Positions 12,801-26,229 are shown, numbered from the stretch's first letter. The stretch is DNA of 64,000 nt from Brevipalpus yothersi (GCA_003956705.1 QZCP01000123.1:1-64000), one strand, 5' to 3'. Notes: generated from the sequence alone by a model not told the origin. Numbers and translations are program-made.

Positions 12801-14876
12801 AAAACCATTGAGAGTTTCCAAGTCCATTTCTTTGAGCTGGCCGACATATTTGTTCACAGATTCACATATAGCGTTCGTTTTTTCCTGAAGTTTCACCATT
12901 TCATTTGAGTTGCCTACCGTCAAGGATAAGCTAGGCTGAAATCTTTCTTTTGCTTTAAGGAGCTCTTGAGTGAACTGGTCGATTTCTTCTAGTATAGCCA
13001 GCGACATAGCTTCATCGAGTAATTTCTCTTCCTCCCTCTTTTTCTGCTCTGCCATCTCAGCTGCTACTTTCTGTTCTGCAGCAGACAATTTTTGCTGAGA
13101 AACTTGAGGGGTAGAAGCTGTGATGCCTTGAGTTTGAGGAGGTTGAGGCTGATACGAAGGTTGCTGTTGAGATGTTTGTTGTGGCTGTGGCTGTTGTTGT
13201 GGCTGTGGCTGTTGTTGCTGCTGCTGCGGTTGTAGTTGAGATTGCTGGGTTTGTTGCACAGGCTGCTGGGACTTTGGAAGAGGCATGGTGAAAGTTGCTG
13301 AAACACTCGGTTCCTCTTGATTTGAGCTAGAAAGAGTAGCAGGGGCAGTAGGTTGTTCAGGTAAGGAAGCTATCTGACAGACGATATTTTTCTGCCGAAT
13401 TTTTGGCAAAGGAGGTGGCAAAGAGAGAGGAAGAGGCTGAAATGCTACTTGGTCAGGAATCGTGAGTCTACCCTGTGAATGGAGGGCATAATAAGGACAA
13501 AGAGCACCAGAAGATGATAAGATGAGAACAAGTGGCACACTATCACCACCAATAATGCAGCTTTCGGAAACCCTAAACGGTTTTGTTGGACCACGATACC
13601 AGGCAATTCCAAGAGGTACTGATTCAGTATTATCTTTCATGGGTTGTAGCTCGATGCGAGAAGTATCATCGAGTACCCACTGTGCCCATGTATTTGGCTG
13701 AGGATTGATTTCTTTATTCTCAGTTCCAACAACACCGATCTCAGAAGAATGAGAGGTAGAACACAGAAGAATGTTACCAATTTGTGATAATCCGACACGA
13801 TATTCCTCAGAAGGTGAATAGGGCTTTGCATCCATACACACGGATCCAAAATCATAGTACTCTGGTGTTGATTTAGGAGGAGCATGGATAAAAACGATTC
13901 GAGAATCTGGCGACGAATCTCCAGAGGATAAATTGCAGTAAGCAACTTGAAAGAGGGCAGTATGAACCCAATTCACGCTGATACATTTGAAGCCAGGAAG
14001 GTCATTCGGCAGAGGAATAGATTTGGCTTTCGAAAAATTTCGACCATTTTGATGCTTATATTGTGTGAGAGTTCCATCTTCAGCACCTGTTACTAGCTGT
14101 TTTCCCTTAGGGCTCCATGCTAAACATGTCATTCGAGAAGAATCTGAATATTGACTAAGGATTTGAACTCCCTTGGTCTGACTATCAATTCCAATGCAAA
14201 TAAGGAAGCCAGTGCTGGTGATTAATGCAAGCAGACTCTCCGAAAATTCTGGGTGCCATGCAACTAAGGTGACCTTAGCATTCTGACTCAATGTTGGAGG
14301 AAAATCAATGGTGTTCACGGGGTTATGATCTTCTGATAAAAGGGATGGTATGTAATATAAATCCCCGCACAAATTGCGATTGGCATCTTGACCGAACACC
14401 AGGAGGAGATTATTATTTCCACCGGAAACGGAGAGTAGAGAAGGAATAAACGGTAATTGAACATCAAAGCAAGGATAATTCTCTGCCACTTGATTTATCA
14501 CATTCTTAGACCATTCAAAGTCTAGTATGATGGGTAATTTGATCACTCGTAGTACTGTGAAAGAAATTCAACAACATTCAACATGAGTGAAACATTCATT
14601 GAAGTAATTTCATATGAACGATTTGAAAATGATACACACCGTTATTGAAGGCTACAAAGGCAACTTGATGAGCGTGTGATATGCAAACATTGTTGATAAT
14701 ATCATTTTGTTGACTTATAGGACCAACGGATAGCTTCCGAAGTTCAATGAATTTGAAAAGCTGACAGAAAAAATGAAACGTAAATCACAATCAATACACA
14801 TTGCGTAAGAAGCAATTGAGTATCATCTTATCATGGAATCACTTACCAAATACTCCTGAGATTGGCCACTCAACAT
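9899..14876 (-). CDS. NUP214: Nucleoporin NUP214 (FG nucleoporin)
   Basis: Four exons on the minus strand (14876-14847, 14760-14640, 14554-10210, 10124-9899) join in phase to 1573 residues. NUP214 lies on the cytoplasmic face of the nuclear pore and helps mRNA export and receptor binding. The N-terminal ~450 residues are the beta-propeller, with the family-typical LAWSPKGKQLVTG and a WVLDDTSRIEL region. A Gln/Pro tract follows at about 485-530, then a coiled coil (about 545-850) with the LDPATARKMREIRR region, then a Ser/Thr-rich FG domain ending in dense FG repeats (PAFGAAPTFGGAPGFGSAPA). The ATG at 14876 gives an N-terminus aligning with human NUP214 DFQFRALKK as LFKFIELRK. The frame is open for a further 18 codons upstream but has no other ATG. 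The 4.3-kb third exon is very large for this locus. Confidence 0.95.
13140..13260 (-). repeat. CAA/CAG-rich Gln/Pro tract inside NUP214
   Basis: Imperfect CAA/CAG/CCA triplets encode an interrupted polyglutamine/proline linker between the propeller and the coiled coil. It is likely length-polymorphic. Confidence 0.7.
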
Positions 14877-16073
14877 GGCTGGACACTGGATATCCACAAA
14901 CACAAATTCTCCCACAGCAAATGGCTATTATGTCCACAATATGTGTGCATGTGTTAGCAATCCAAATTGATGATGATCATCAATCAAATTGATTGAATTA
15001 ATATTGAAAAGAATTTCAAATGTTATTTTGAATTGTTCAAACGTTCAATCACGCATGTTGTAGGCCGGCCATGTATTGAAGCGACCTCTGCATCATCATC
15101 ATCATTTTTTCATCCTCATCATCATCATGTGTGGAGGTGGCAAAAGTTTACTGTTGAAAAAGCGGTAAACTTTTTTAATATACATGTACATGTAATGCGA
15201 GTGGCAAAATTTTCATTGAATCCAATCTGATGATGATCATCTTGATCACTACATCATCAAGTATTTTTCATTCATCTAAAGAGAGAGAGAGGGAGAAAAT
15301 TATTCTCAACAGAAAAGTATCATTTTCAGGGGAATAGTGAACATACACTCTGTATGTACTTTTTCCCGCGACTAATACAATCCAATTTTTCTTCCATCCT
15401 TTATGAAGGCACAGCAAAAAGCTTATGAGCTGCTGTATAACATCTCCCAAAAGCTCTGCATACGATTGCCATTTAAATTATTCGATTCATGGTAGTGTTC
15501 ATTTTTATCGTCTAGGAAAGCATGGACAAATCAAGAACGAATTTTTCCAAAGATCATCATGAAGATTGGAATCCTGAATTTGCTCTTATTCTTATTCATT
15601 CAAGAGAAGAGAGAAAAGACTTTTCTTTCTTCTATTGAAAAAAAAATGATCGTAATGGGCATGCGCATTTATGTGTAAAAATTACTGAATGAGTGTAGTG
15701 AATAGTATTGGCTTCTGCAAATGGCCGCTGTTGAATGTACACTTTTTTGGGTCGATTTACTTGATTATATTTAGCAATTTAAGAGTTCAATTTGATATAT
15801 TGGTGCACCAACAGTCCTCAAAATTGTTCCACTACTACCTCTGTGTTTATATGAAATGAAATTTTCGTGAATTGCGTGGGTAAGTGTACCCTAGATTGCA
15901 TGTTTATTGTTTTGCTTACTTACTTGCTCTGTGTGTCAAGTGTTAAACATCTGAGAACCTCATTCTTGGTTGTTTTTGTTTCCTTTTTTGATGATATATT
16001 TATTTACTAATTATATATTATGGTTTTCTTTCTTCCCATCGATAGGCCATAGAATATTCATTAGGCTTCTAGT
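14877..16073. other. Divergent intergenic region between NUP214 and a zinc-finger gene
   Basis: Runs of ATC/ATG triplets (about 15090-15130) and a short purine run near 15280-15300. It must contain the NUP214 promoter and the 5' leader of the zinc-finger gene; a likely acceptor (TTCATTAG) ends about 10 nt before the latter's ATG. No coding ORF is supported. Confidence 0.5.
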
Positions 16074-16957
16074 ATGTATGGTGGGGATGGTGGTGAATTT
16101 GGTGACATGTACGTCCTCAACAAAAATAATCATCCATCATCAAGAAATGCAAAGGCCGCTCTGGAGCATTTTCAGAATCTTCAAAAGAGTGCCTACGCCT
16201 CATTTACTCCTGGCTCCACGTTGAGCTCAGTGGTTGATTGTTTCTTTAATAATCCTCTAATCAACAATCCAATGCAGCCTCTAGCAGGTGTATCCAATCA
16301 AAGGATATCCGCGAATGCCAACATGAATCAGAGCAGATCACAGCAGCATGCTAGTTTAAGATCTGCTCGTTCACCTTACGCGTTTCCTGACATCCCAAGA
16401 GACTTACCTCGAGAAATTCCTAAGGAAGTACAGAGTTGTGCAAAAGTTTCATCTGCTCTGCATTCATCTCATTCCTCATCCAATTCATCGGCTTACCATC
16501 AATCCTCTTCCAGGCCAACTAGAAATCAATGTCATAAACTATCACCTCCACAACCTCCTAGATCACCTTCAGGGCAGCCTAGAAGGCATGCAAATAATCC
16601 TAATTATCAGCGTGTCGCATGTGATCAGTGTGGTAAAACCTTTTCACATCGATACAATCTTCAACGACATCAGCTAATACATCGTGGTGAGAGACCGTTT
16701 TCTTGTGATACCTGTGGGAAAACTTTCTCTCAATCACCTCACTTACAAAAGGTATATATATTTCATCTTTTACACTCTTCAAGATTGTGTTATTGACATA
16801 AACTTTTCTCTTTCTTCAGCATGTGATGACTCACACTAATAATCGACCATACTATTGTGAAAGATGTGGTAAAAATTTTGCTCGTTTGTTTAACTTGCAA
16901 CGACACCAAAAGACCCATACTAAAAGCATAAGTTCATTGTACTCAAGAAAAAATTGA
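16074..16957 (+). CDS. C2H2 zinc-finger protein, three fingers
   Basis: Two exons (16074-16751 and 16820-16957) give 271 residues. The first ~180 residues are disordered and rich in Ser, Asn, Pro and Gln. Three tandem C2H2 fingers follow at about 182-260: CDQCGKTFSHRYNLQRHQ, CDTCGKTFSQSPHLQKH and CERCGKNFARLFNLQRHQ, joined by TGEKP-like linkers (HRGERPF, HTNNRPY). The protein ends 10 residues after the last finger. This is expected to be a sequence-specific nuclear DNA-binding factor. I cannot assign an ortholog, since short three-finger proteins are not distinctive. Fingers 1 and 3 share the NLQRHQ helix and could recognise similar triplets (inference). A 5' untranslated exon is likely. Confidence 0.82.
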
Positions 16958-17401
16958 CAACGTAAGGCTTGATAAAATTGTAAATTTTCCCGGCTAAATT
17001 TAACGTCACTCTTTTGGATATCCATTTGTAAAGACATGTCCAGATATTAATGATTGACTTGTCGATATTTTCCCAGGCTTACAGTAGTATATACACCACC
17101 TTCTCCAGTTAATTTTTTTCCCAACAAAATTACTAATATAAGGCAAGAAATTAAGTTATAGAAACATTTTAATCATTCAGAATGTCTCTGAATAGAACGC
17201 TCTCGAGTTCGTCTGAAGAAAATTTGAAAGAAAGAAGCCAAATCATTTCAAACGAAGAATTTTATGAGAAAATCATTTTCAATAAAAATGCTCAAAAAAG
17301 TATCTAAAAGATAATGACGCTATTTACATGAAATTTTATAATCATCTAGGCTTTTCTTGTGTGATCATTACCTTACTCAAGAAGTGATACAAGAACGTTC
17401 T
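16958..17401. other. Convergent 3' region
   Basis: AT-rich sequence between the stop codons of the zinc-finger gene (+) and GLDC (-), presumably the two 3' UTRs. Nothing else seen. Confidence 0.5.
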
Positions 17402-20400
17402 TCATTCTTCGTCAGCATAACTTTCAATTGGAGGGCATGTGCAAAATAAATTCTTGTCACCGAACGCGTCATCAATCCGACCAACAGTAGGCCAAATCTT
17501 CGATTCTGGTTTAACAAAGCTCTGAAATGAAGAAAATCATGAGTAAGTTTATGAATGGACACAATTTCTTCACATTATGATTTATAAAGGCTTCAACTTA
17601 CAGCTGGGAAAGCTGCTTTCTCTCTGGAATAAGGTCTGTCCCAGTTTGAAGAGCAAACAAGTCTTTGAGGATGAGGAGCCATCTGAATGATCCGGAGCAT
17701 GTGAAGAGAAAAGATTGATGTAGAGCTCTACAAAAATTCCATACTTTCAACTCTTACCTTCACAGGATTCATAGTCTTGTCAAACTTTCCACTCTCTACT
17801 TGACTTATTTCTTCTCGAATAACAAGCATAGCCTCACAAAAGTGGTCAAGCTCAGTTTTGTCCTCAGATTCTGTAGGCTCAATCATCAGAGTTCCTGTGA
17901 CGGGGAAAGATACTGTTGGAGCATGGAAACCAAAATCTTGTAGCCGTTTTGCTATATCCATAGCTTCAATGCCAGTTGTCTGTTCTATCTCTCGAATATC
18001 CAAAATAAATTCATGGGCAACATTTCCTTTGGTTCCTCTGAATAGAATCTTGTAAGGACCGTCCAATATTTTGGCCATATAATTAGCGTTAAGGATTGCA
18101 ATTTCCGATGAGTATCTTAGGCCTTTAGCTCCCATCATTCGGATGTATGACCAACTGATGGGTAAAATAGCTGCAGAACTCCATGGGGCTGCTGAAACAC
18201 AACCGAAACTCTTTCCAGACCAATTGTGAGCTACAATTGGGTGTGAAGGTAGAAACTCGGCGAGGTGTTTCTTCCTGAAAGAAGCAGTTGTAACAGATTC
18301 AGAAAATGAGAGCAAACAATAAAAACTTGAAACTCACACTCCAATAGGTCCCATTCCTGGCCCACCACCTCCGTGAGGAATGCAGAACGTTTTGTGAAGA
18401 TTCAAATGGGAAACATCACTACCGTAGTCACCTGGTCGGCATAGACCGACTTGTGCATTCATATTGGCTCCATCAAGATACACTTGAGCAGATCCACATT
18501 GGTGAATGAGATTACACAACTCAGTAACTTGCTCTTCAAAAACTCCAAAAGTTGAGGGATAAGTGATCATCAGACAACTGATTTTGTCCCCATGAGCTTC
18601 AACCTGGAATTAAGATGGGTGATGGCTGGTTTTAATTTCAGTTGATCAGAAAAATAATTTCTTAGTACCTCTCTCTTAACATGCTCCATATCTATGCTGC
18701 CATCACTTCGAACATTGATGGTTCGAACTTTCATACCGGCCATTTGAGCACTGGCTGGATTAGTTCCATGGGCAGAAACAGGTATCAAGCAGATCTAGAT
18801 TAGAATAAGGTCATATAATGTCTAGTGAATTATAATTTTGATCAGACTAACGTTTCTATGGCCCTCATTCTTCGATTCAAGATAAGCTCTGATCACACGG
18901 AGTCCTGTGTATTCTCCTTGAGCTCCTGAGTTTGGTTGAAAAGATATTCGATCGTATCCAGTAATCTCACAGAGGTCTCGTTCCAGCTCATCCATGAGTA
19001 TGTGGTAACCTTTTGCATAATCAGTTGGAACAAAAGGATGCAAGTTGGCAAAATTTGGCCAAGATGAGGCGAGAAGTTCACTTGTCCCAGTAAGTTTCAT
19101 GGTGCAAGATCCCTATGAATAGAGATTGGTTTATGATTCTTACTCAGATGAGATAAGTTTTCAATACTTACCAGGGGGATCATTGAGTGGACAAGAGAGA
19201 AGTCTTTGTTCTCGAGTTGCTTCATATAACGAATCAACTTAGTTTCACTATGATGCGAGTTAAAAACAGGATGAGTCAGAAAAGAGCTTGTACGAATAAG
19301 ATTCTTTGGCACAGATGAAGAACCAATTCCACTCAAAGAAGCGAAATTTGATAATTTTTTATCACAGAATATCCAAATAAGATCGTCCATATCTTTGTCA
19401 GTAACAGTTTCATCAATCGAAACACCCACATGCTGACCATCTTCGTAAAATCGAAGGTGGACTTTGCGATCTTCACAGCGCTTCTTGAACGATTCCATAT
19501 CTTCAACTTTAATTTTCAAGGTATCAAAGAAAGTTTCGTTCACCACACTATGACGATTCGTGCTCTTGATAGCTTCACAGAGGAACGAAGTTTTTTCATT
19601 AACTGATTGAGCTATACTCCTCAAACCTCCAGGTCCATGATAGATTGCATACATGGCACTCATATTAGCCAAAAGTGCTTGAGCTGTGCAAATATTGGAA
19701 GTTGCTTTGTCTCGACGAATGTGTTGTTCACGAGTTTGAAGAGCAAGACGTAGCGCTGAATTACCGAGAGCATCTTTGGTGACTCCAACAACTCTTCCCG
19801 GCATTTGTCGAGTGAAATTATTGGTACACGAAAGAAAAGCGGCATGGGGACCACCATAATTGAGAGGAATGCCGAATCTTTGAGAATTACCTATTGCTAT
19901 ATCACAGTTTTGTTCACCTGGAGGTTTCATTAGAGTACATGCGAGTAGATCTGTTGCAGCGGCGATCAGACATCCGCTTGATTTGAGAGCTTCACTCAGC
20001 TTGGAAAGATCGTGAACTGTTCCATCGGTGTCTGGATTTTGTACCAAAATTCCACAAAACTCGTCAAGATTCAATGAGGAGAGTTGATTGAAATCTGTGG
20101 AATATTCTGTGTAAGATTTAAATCAATAAGATAAATTAATAAATGTACCTTCGATCTGAACTATTTCCGCATCAAGAGCTGCTGCTCGAGTTCTGACAAT
20201 AAAAAGAGTTTGAGGATGAACTTTTGAGGAGACCAAAAATTTTTTTCGCCTATTACGATGATGCCTGGAATAATGAAAGGGAAACTATTGATTGAGTAAG
20301 ATAGAAAAAGACTTTGGATACAGTGTTTTTGGCTGAAAGAGTGTATTTCAAGAGGGAAAGAACAAATAAATGAGGAAATGAGGTTGATAGATAGGGAGAA

Positions 20401-21350
20401 TGATGGAGATAACGATTAGATAATTGAAAAAAAGAGAATCAACAATTGGAGCATCAAAGCAAAAAAAAGATCAAGATCACGGGATAAGAGAGTTGACGAT
20501 CGTCAGATAGGTGAAGAGTGACAAATATTGATTGATTGAAAGATGAATGGAAACTCACCTTAAACACATCTGCATTGCTTCCGCAGCAGCAGTACCCTCA
20601 TCTAAGAGACTTGCATTGGAAATTCCCATTGCAGTTAAATCACATATCATGGTTTGAAAGTTCAAAAGACTTTCCAATCTACCTTGAGATATTTCCGCCT
20701 GGTATGGTGTGTAGGAAGTTATCCAGCCTATGAGAAAAAGAATTCGATATCATTCCAAGAAGCTTGGTAAGGGTCGCAGGCAAAAAAGCTAGAATTTCAG
20801 GTAATCGGATTCAAATGATTGATTACCTGGATTTTCAAACATATTTCTCAAGATCGGTGCAGGTGTGAAGCAGTTATAATAGCCCATTCCGATGAAAGCT
20901 CGCCAATCATGTTGATTAAGAGAAGCGATTTCTTTGAGCCTTCCAATTAATTCATTCTCACTCAGTGGTGGTTCCATTTTCAGATCTCTCTTTAATCTGA
21001 TTGAATCGTGTATAGTACTTTCGACAAAGTCATGTATGGTCTGAGAACGATATTAATCAGTGAGAATTTTTTCTTCAACTTCAATCGATAAATAATCGAT
21101 AATTGTCCTCTCAAAAAAGATGAATCAATTGAAATCAACTTACTTTGTAGCCAATCTTGGCGAGCATCTCATACATTTCATTTTCTCGGACTCCAATGTG
21201 TCTACTCAGGAATTGGTCACTTTGATGTTCAGTGTATGGTAGTTTGGATGAAAGACATCGAGTACGAATCGAGAACACGGGCACTTTGCCGGTATTGAAA
21301 GATTGAAGAGCGCGAAATCTTGTAGATAAACGAAAAATTGGGCTACTCAT
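17402..21350 (-). CDS. GLDC: Glycine dehydrogenase (decarboxylating), P-protein
   Basis: Eleven exons on the minus strand (21350-21144, 21040-20827, 20727-20559, 20264-20149, 20094-19172, 19112-18852, 18794-18669, 18603-18338, 18274-17758, 17682-17602, 17521-17402) join in phase to 999 residues, the normal length. The enzyme is the PLP-dependent P-protein of the mitochondrial glycine cleavage system, decarboxylating glycine onto the lipoyl group of H-protein. The N-terminus is Arg/Ser-rich with no acids in the first ~35 residues, fitting a mitochondrial presequence. Signatures seen: RHIGVRENEM, IGMGYYNCFTPAPILRN, WITSYTPYQAEISQGRLES, LLDEGTAAAEAM, SCTMKLTGTSE, SAHGTNPASAQMAGM and the PLP-lysine motif LHKTFCIPHGGGGPGMGPIG. 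No broken motif is evident. Exon 6 uses a GTTAGT donor. Confidence 0.96.
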
Positions 21351-22325
21351 GATTGTTTGAAAGAAGTCTTGAAGGAAAAATTTAGAAAGGCGTAATTTTT
21401 GAGATCACAGTAAATATGACACAAAAGTGCGATTATGAAAACTTCATTAAACTATCACAAACATAAGACTTGCACTGACGACTCGTACTTTATCATTGTT
21501 CTATGGAATGTATCCTAGGAGATTGATAATCATCAACTCAAATCACTGGAAAATCATCTCTTTATCTCTTACATCTTACGATTCATGATGTGATAAACAG
21601 ATAATATCATCAACGAGCCTCAATTACGATGACGATAACACACTTAACGGGCAAAGTTTCTCAAATGCAGGGTTTCCCAGATACTGTGGCTGAACCAGAA
21701 CGGAACTTTTCTCTGAATTTCAAAAATCAAATAGAACACAAAACAAACACCACCACCACAGTGAAACACGACAAAATTTTTCCAACTTTTCACCCTAATC
21801 ACACCATCTAGATGGATATCTTGAATAAGCAAAGAATGAGATAATCGTTGTCAATCAAAAATCATGATTAAAATATGCAATGATTATGAAGAATGATGAT
21901 ATTAACTTTCATCAAATTGCAACACCAAGCTCAAGATCTATCACTTTTGCAAGTCCAAAGACCGGTGGAAACTCATCATCACCCGAAAAAAGGATCATGA
22001 AATGAACACACCAAACAAAATCAATCGGACCATCATGGCAACATTCATCATGCCGGGTCCTCAAACATGTGCCTTTGTTTTTAGAAAGGTATTTAAAATT
22101 ACGCAATATTTACAAAAATCAATGGCCCAATAACACTAGATGACGCGCATCAATACAAGCTCCACGTGACTGGAGGAAAATGTTTTGAATTGACATGTGA
22201 TTGACATGCCGAAATGTGAGTGAATCATGTTTGATGTTTGGTGAACATCGTGATGATAATTGTTTGATTATGAAATTATTATTATGAAATTTGGTTCATT
22301 AAATCATTCAAAATTGATGGTGATC
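21351..22325. other. Divergent intergenic region GLDC / MPV17L2-like
   Basis: About 1 kb between two genes transcribed away from each other, both with predicted mitochondrial products. Frames at 21629-21832 are reciprocal shadows. No motif I can assign. Confidence 0.45.
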
Positions 22326-23390
22326 ATGTCTAATCAAGCTAGAGTGGTTGGTTTTTATACGAGAAGAATTTTCCATCAAATGTTTGCACCAAAATTTCTT
22401 CTCATCACCAATACCAGTCTTGGTGGTGGATTTATGTGGCTTGCTGATTTATGTCAACAGAGAATGGAATATGAACGACATAAAAAAGTTGAAAAGTTTG
22501 AAGTCAATTGGGATAGATCATGTGAGTAGAGTAGAGTAGAGGTGATGAGTAAGATTGACAGTCTGGCACAATGTAAATGTTGATTTTTTTGTGTTTATTT
22601 CTTTTTGCTAGATAATTTGTTCAAAACGGGCATCGCTTTCGGTGTTGTTGGTCATTATTGGTATAAATTTCTTGATTGGAAATGGGCTGGTAATAAAGGC
22701 AAATCACTCAGAAATAAACTCATATGTGAAGCTGTTATTGGACCTCTCTTCTCTTTGGGAGCATTTTTAGGTGTAGGTCGAGCTGAAAATAAATCAGTAG
22801 AAGATTCGCTCAAATCTTTCTTGGATAATTTAGAAACAATTTGTTTGGTAAGAAGAAATGAATCTCTTTATGATGCAATGTTCCACAACTAATCAATTTT
22901 CTTCATTTATTTTTTTCTACTTTCCAGTTCGAATGGTTTTTTTATGTTCCAGCTCAATTTTTCAATTTCAATTTATTAAGTTCAAAATATCGCTTTTTAT
23001 ATGTTGCACATGTAACATTCTTCTATGACATTTTTCTGTCTTATATCCTCCATAGAGTGAGTTATACTTTAAGTTTACATTGATTGAAAAAAAACTTCAG
23101 CTTAATTCGATTTTCTCTTCTAGTCTGAAATGGAAACTCCAAGACTGAAATTATTCCAGTATCTCAAGCAACGTGGTGAAGCCCATAGACAAGCTGAAGT
23201 TAGAAAGCAGCTCAAAAAATTAGAACCAGTCGAAATGGAAGAAGAACCTACACGAATAACCGGTGAGCTACTATTAAAAAGTAAGTATTTTCAACCAGAA
23301 ACATTCAATCATTCTCTCTACATGCTGCCGTTTCATTTTTCAGCTCTCAAATGGAAAAAGTTCGAGACAAAAAAAGCTAAAGAAGAATGA
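22326..23390 (+). CDS. MPV17L2: MPV17/PMP22-family membrane protein, MPV17L2-like
   Basis: Five exons (22326-22521, 22612-22847, 22928-23056, 23124-23280, 23344-23390) give 254 residues. The family comprises four-helix proteins of inner mitochondrial or peroxisomal membranes; human MPV17L2 associates with mitoribosome assembly. Matching features are LLITNTSLGGGFMWLADLCQ near the N-terminus, GVVGHYWYKFLDW, and the C-terminal family block with WFFYVPAQFFNFN..RFLYV..TFFYDIFLSYILHR. After that block, where most family members end, this protein runs on for about 66 highly charged residues encoded by exons 4-5 (Lys/Glu-rich). The chosen ATG follows two earlier in-frame ATGs that would add only a few residues. 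Assignment to MPV17L2 rather than another MPV17-like member is by eye. Confidence 0.85.
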
Positions 23391-24206
23391 GGGTATCAGG
23401 TTCCGTTTCGCTCAAATCCCTCTCGGTGTATCCTTTGTACAAATTGTTCATAATCCCTTGTATATTTTCTCTCGTTGTAAGTCGACAGTAGTTGTTTATT
23501 AAATAATGATCACATGAAAATTTATCACCTGTTCACTCAATCATTGTCAAGTTTAACACTCAACTCCCTGTGCTGTGAGTTTCAGTGTTAATAAAATCAA
23601 TTTGGAAGCTTTGAATCTTACATAGTCTTAAATTCTCTCGTGACTTATTCGTGAGATAGAAGTGAAGAGATCATGGAAGATTTTACATGAAGTGCTCACT
23701 ATTTTCCAATCTCGATTACTAGACTGACCCAAATGTTTTCTCTTCTTCTCGTATCATAAACAGAAGTTTACATCAAACTAATGGGCCAACATTTATTGGG
23801 CATCATTCATCAAATCTCTTATAACTAGTGTTTCATCATGATCCTCATATCCCTCCTCCTTGAATCCTTAAAGGCCATTTCTCTTGAATTCCTTAGAAAT
23901 TATATTTTATCATAAAGAACACATCAATTGGATTAGCGATGAATATTTCCATGGTTAGTTTATCTGAATTCCAATCAGCAGATGATACAGATGCTATGGT
24001 GACTCACCTTCATGCATCTGAATATGAATCTGGGAACGAATTAACAACAGTTAGAGATCTGAGAGGGCTATATTTTTCAACATACGTGTGATCATTCTAT
24101 GAGTGCCAAACTTCTTCACCAGTTTTAAAATAAAGTGATCACTAGCCGAATCGAATTGAGTTGAATAAAATCAATTCAATTCATCTCATCTTGATTGAGT
24201 GTCATA
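23391..24206. other. Intergenic
   Basis: An AATAAA at about 23590 may end the MPV17L2-like mRNA. The rest should include the fucosyltransferase promoter. No coding ORF supported. Confidence 0.45.
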
Positions 24207-25502
24207 ATGCCAATGTCTGTTCAATTTTTCAACACAAAGGATACTGAAACAATGCCTGAGATCAGATACAAACGACTCAACTCTGAAAGTATGGACAATC
24301 AAGGACGAACATGTTCCAAGTTTCCATGTTACTCGAAAACGTTGTTCATACTTTTATGCATGAGTGGTTTATTAGCATTCATAGTTTATCTAACTACCTC
24401 TCAACCTAATCACTCATATACCATGGCACCGGTTTATCGAGAGAAGCCTCCAACAGATAAACGCCTCATACTATTGTGGACAGCATGGTGGGGAGATAAA
24501 ACATGGCTAAATTTTGTAACCGATCCACATCCAAAATGTTCATGCAAATTTACCAATGATCGTCAATATCTTGAGCAGGCAAGCATCATAGTCTTTCATG
24601 GTCCAGACACTGGAGGCGATGATCCACCAAAAAGAATACCTAATCAAACATGGGTGTGGTATGGGATCGAATCTCCAATCTACAATTCCAAGAGTGTCAA
24701 GCCCATTGAAAATCGAATGGACTGTTATGCAAACTATCGAAGAGATTCAGACGTATATTGTCCTTATGGTGAAACTATTCCGAGAGTTTCGGGATCAGAT
24801 GAATCATTGAAGATCGATTTTCAAAGTCGAAATAAATCAATTGCATGGCTTGTGAGCAAGTGTAAAACAGCAAGTAAACGCGAAGAGTATGTTAAAGAAC
24901 TTCAAAAGTTAGTTGATCATGGAAAATTCCAGATGAATGCAATTTTACAATGCATAACATGAATTTTTATTATCGATTTCAGTTTTACCAAGGTTGACGT
25001 TTATGGTGGATGTGGAAAAGCTTGTGACAGATTGGAGATAGTACGTAGATCTGCAAAAGATTCATGCCATGCTCTCCTTAAAGATTACAAATTTTATTTA
25101 GCATTCGAGAACTCAATTTGTAAAGACTACTTTACGGAGAAAGTGATAACTGCTCTCAATTTAGGATTGATTCCAATTGTTATGGGTGCGACTAATTATT
25201 CGAGAGATTTTCCGCCCAATTCACTCATCAATGTGTTTGATTATCCATCACCGAAAGAATTGGCTGAATATGTGGGAAAAGTTTCCACTGATGAAAAATT
25301 GTATTACTCTTATCATGAGTGGCGTAAAAATTATACAATCCATCCATTCTCTCCGATTAATGATCATCTCTGTAAAATTTGTGAGGAAGTACATCAGGAA
25401 TGTGGAAGAAGGGATCAAAGTATTTTTAAATGGTGGGAAACCGATGCTCATTGTACATCATGGCAAGAATATTTGACACAACTGTACGGATCCCACAGTT
25501 GA
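24207..25502 (+). CDS. Alpha-1,3-fucosyltransferase (GT10)
   Basis: Two exons (24207-24907 and 24983-25502) give 406 residues. GT10 enzymes transfer fucose from GDP-fucose to GlcNAc on glycans in the Golgi. The protein has the expected type II topology: a short cytosolic tail, a signal anchor at about 48-66 (LFILLCMSGLLAFIVYLTTS), a stem, then the catalytic domain. GT10 signatures include WVWYGIESP in the acceptor half, VDVYGGCGKAC just after the splice junction, and the donor motif YKFYLAFENSICKDYFTEK followed by ALNLGLIPIVMGA. Possible N-glycosylation sites (NHS, NQT, NKS, NYS, NYT) are present. The intron uses a GTTAGT donor. Whether it makes core alpha-1,3-fucose or antennary fucose cannot be told here. 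Confidence 0.93.
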
Positions 25503-25577
25503 TAGTCACTTATTAGATTTTAAATTTTATATTTCTGTTATCTTCTCGTTTTTGACCAAAGAAGTATGCAAATAGAG

Positions 25578-25583
25578 AATAAA
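25578..25583 (+). terminator. Poly(A) signal of the fucosyltransferase
   Basis: AATAAA 76 nt after the stop codon of the GT10 gene. Confidence 0.5.
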
Positions 25584-26229
25584 TTTTTTATGAGCATGCA
25601 TATGGAACGAATACTCCACATGTTCTCATATTGTTACTTGAGATTAAATACATAGTATATTTCTAATATTTCATTGTAAATCATTCCGATCGTTGACAAC
25701 TCTCCATACGAATAGCTAATATTGAGCCGAATCATCATGAAATCATGATCTCATCCAGTTGAGAAACTGCTAGAATTTCTCTAATTTTCTTCAAGTCAAT
25801 TGTTTTATAAGATTACAGTCCTATACTATTTGTAATCTTATTAAAAATTTATCCCACAGAAAATTTTAATTGATTTTTTTTCATTTCCTTTTCAATCAAT
25901 CACGATTCACTCTGCCGCCGAACTTCAGCAAGGGAGGAGCCTAATGTTCAGCTGATCAAATCAAATTCAGTGTGAAAACATTTGATGTTTACATTGTCAG
26001 AGTAATCCAATCAAGAATCTTGTATGTCCATTGATCTCTCTTCTTGAGGACACTAATTTATTGTTGTGATCAAAGTGATAGGTGTAATTTTTGAATAATC
26101 ATTCCTCATCACATCATGTCTCTCTTGTAGCTCATCGCGCCAACACTGTGAACATCAGTCTGTCAGTGTGTTGAAATTGACTTATTGAAAGAATCTAAAT
26201 TATTTCAACTCTCCAGTTAAGTTATCAAG
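25584..26229. other. Intergenic, SPAG7-like promoter side
   Basis: AT-rich DNA with no coding ORF; it must hold the promoter and leader of the intronless gene that follows. Confidence 0.45.
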
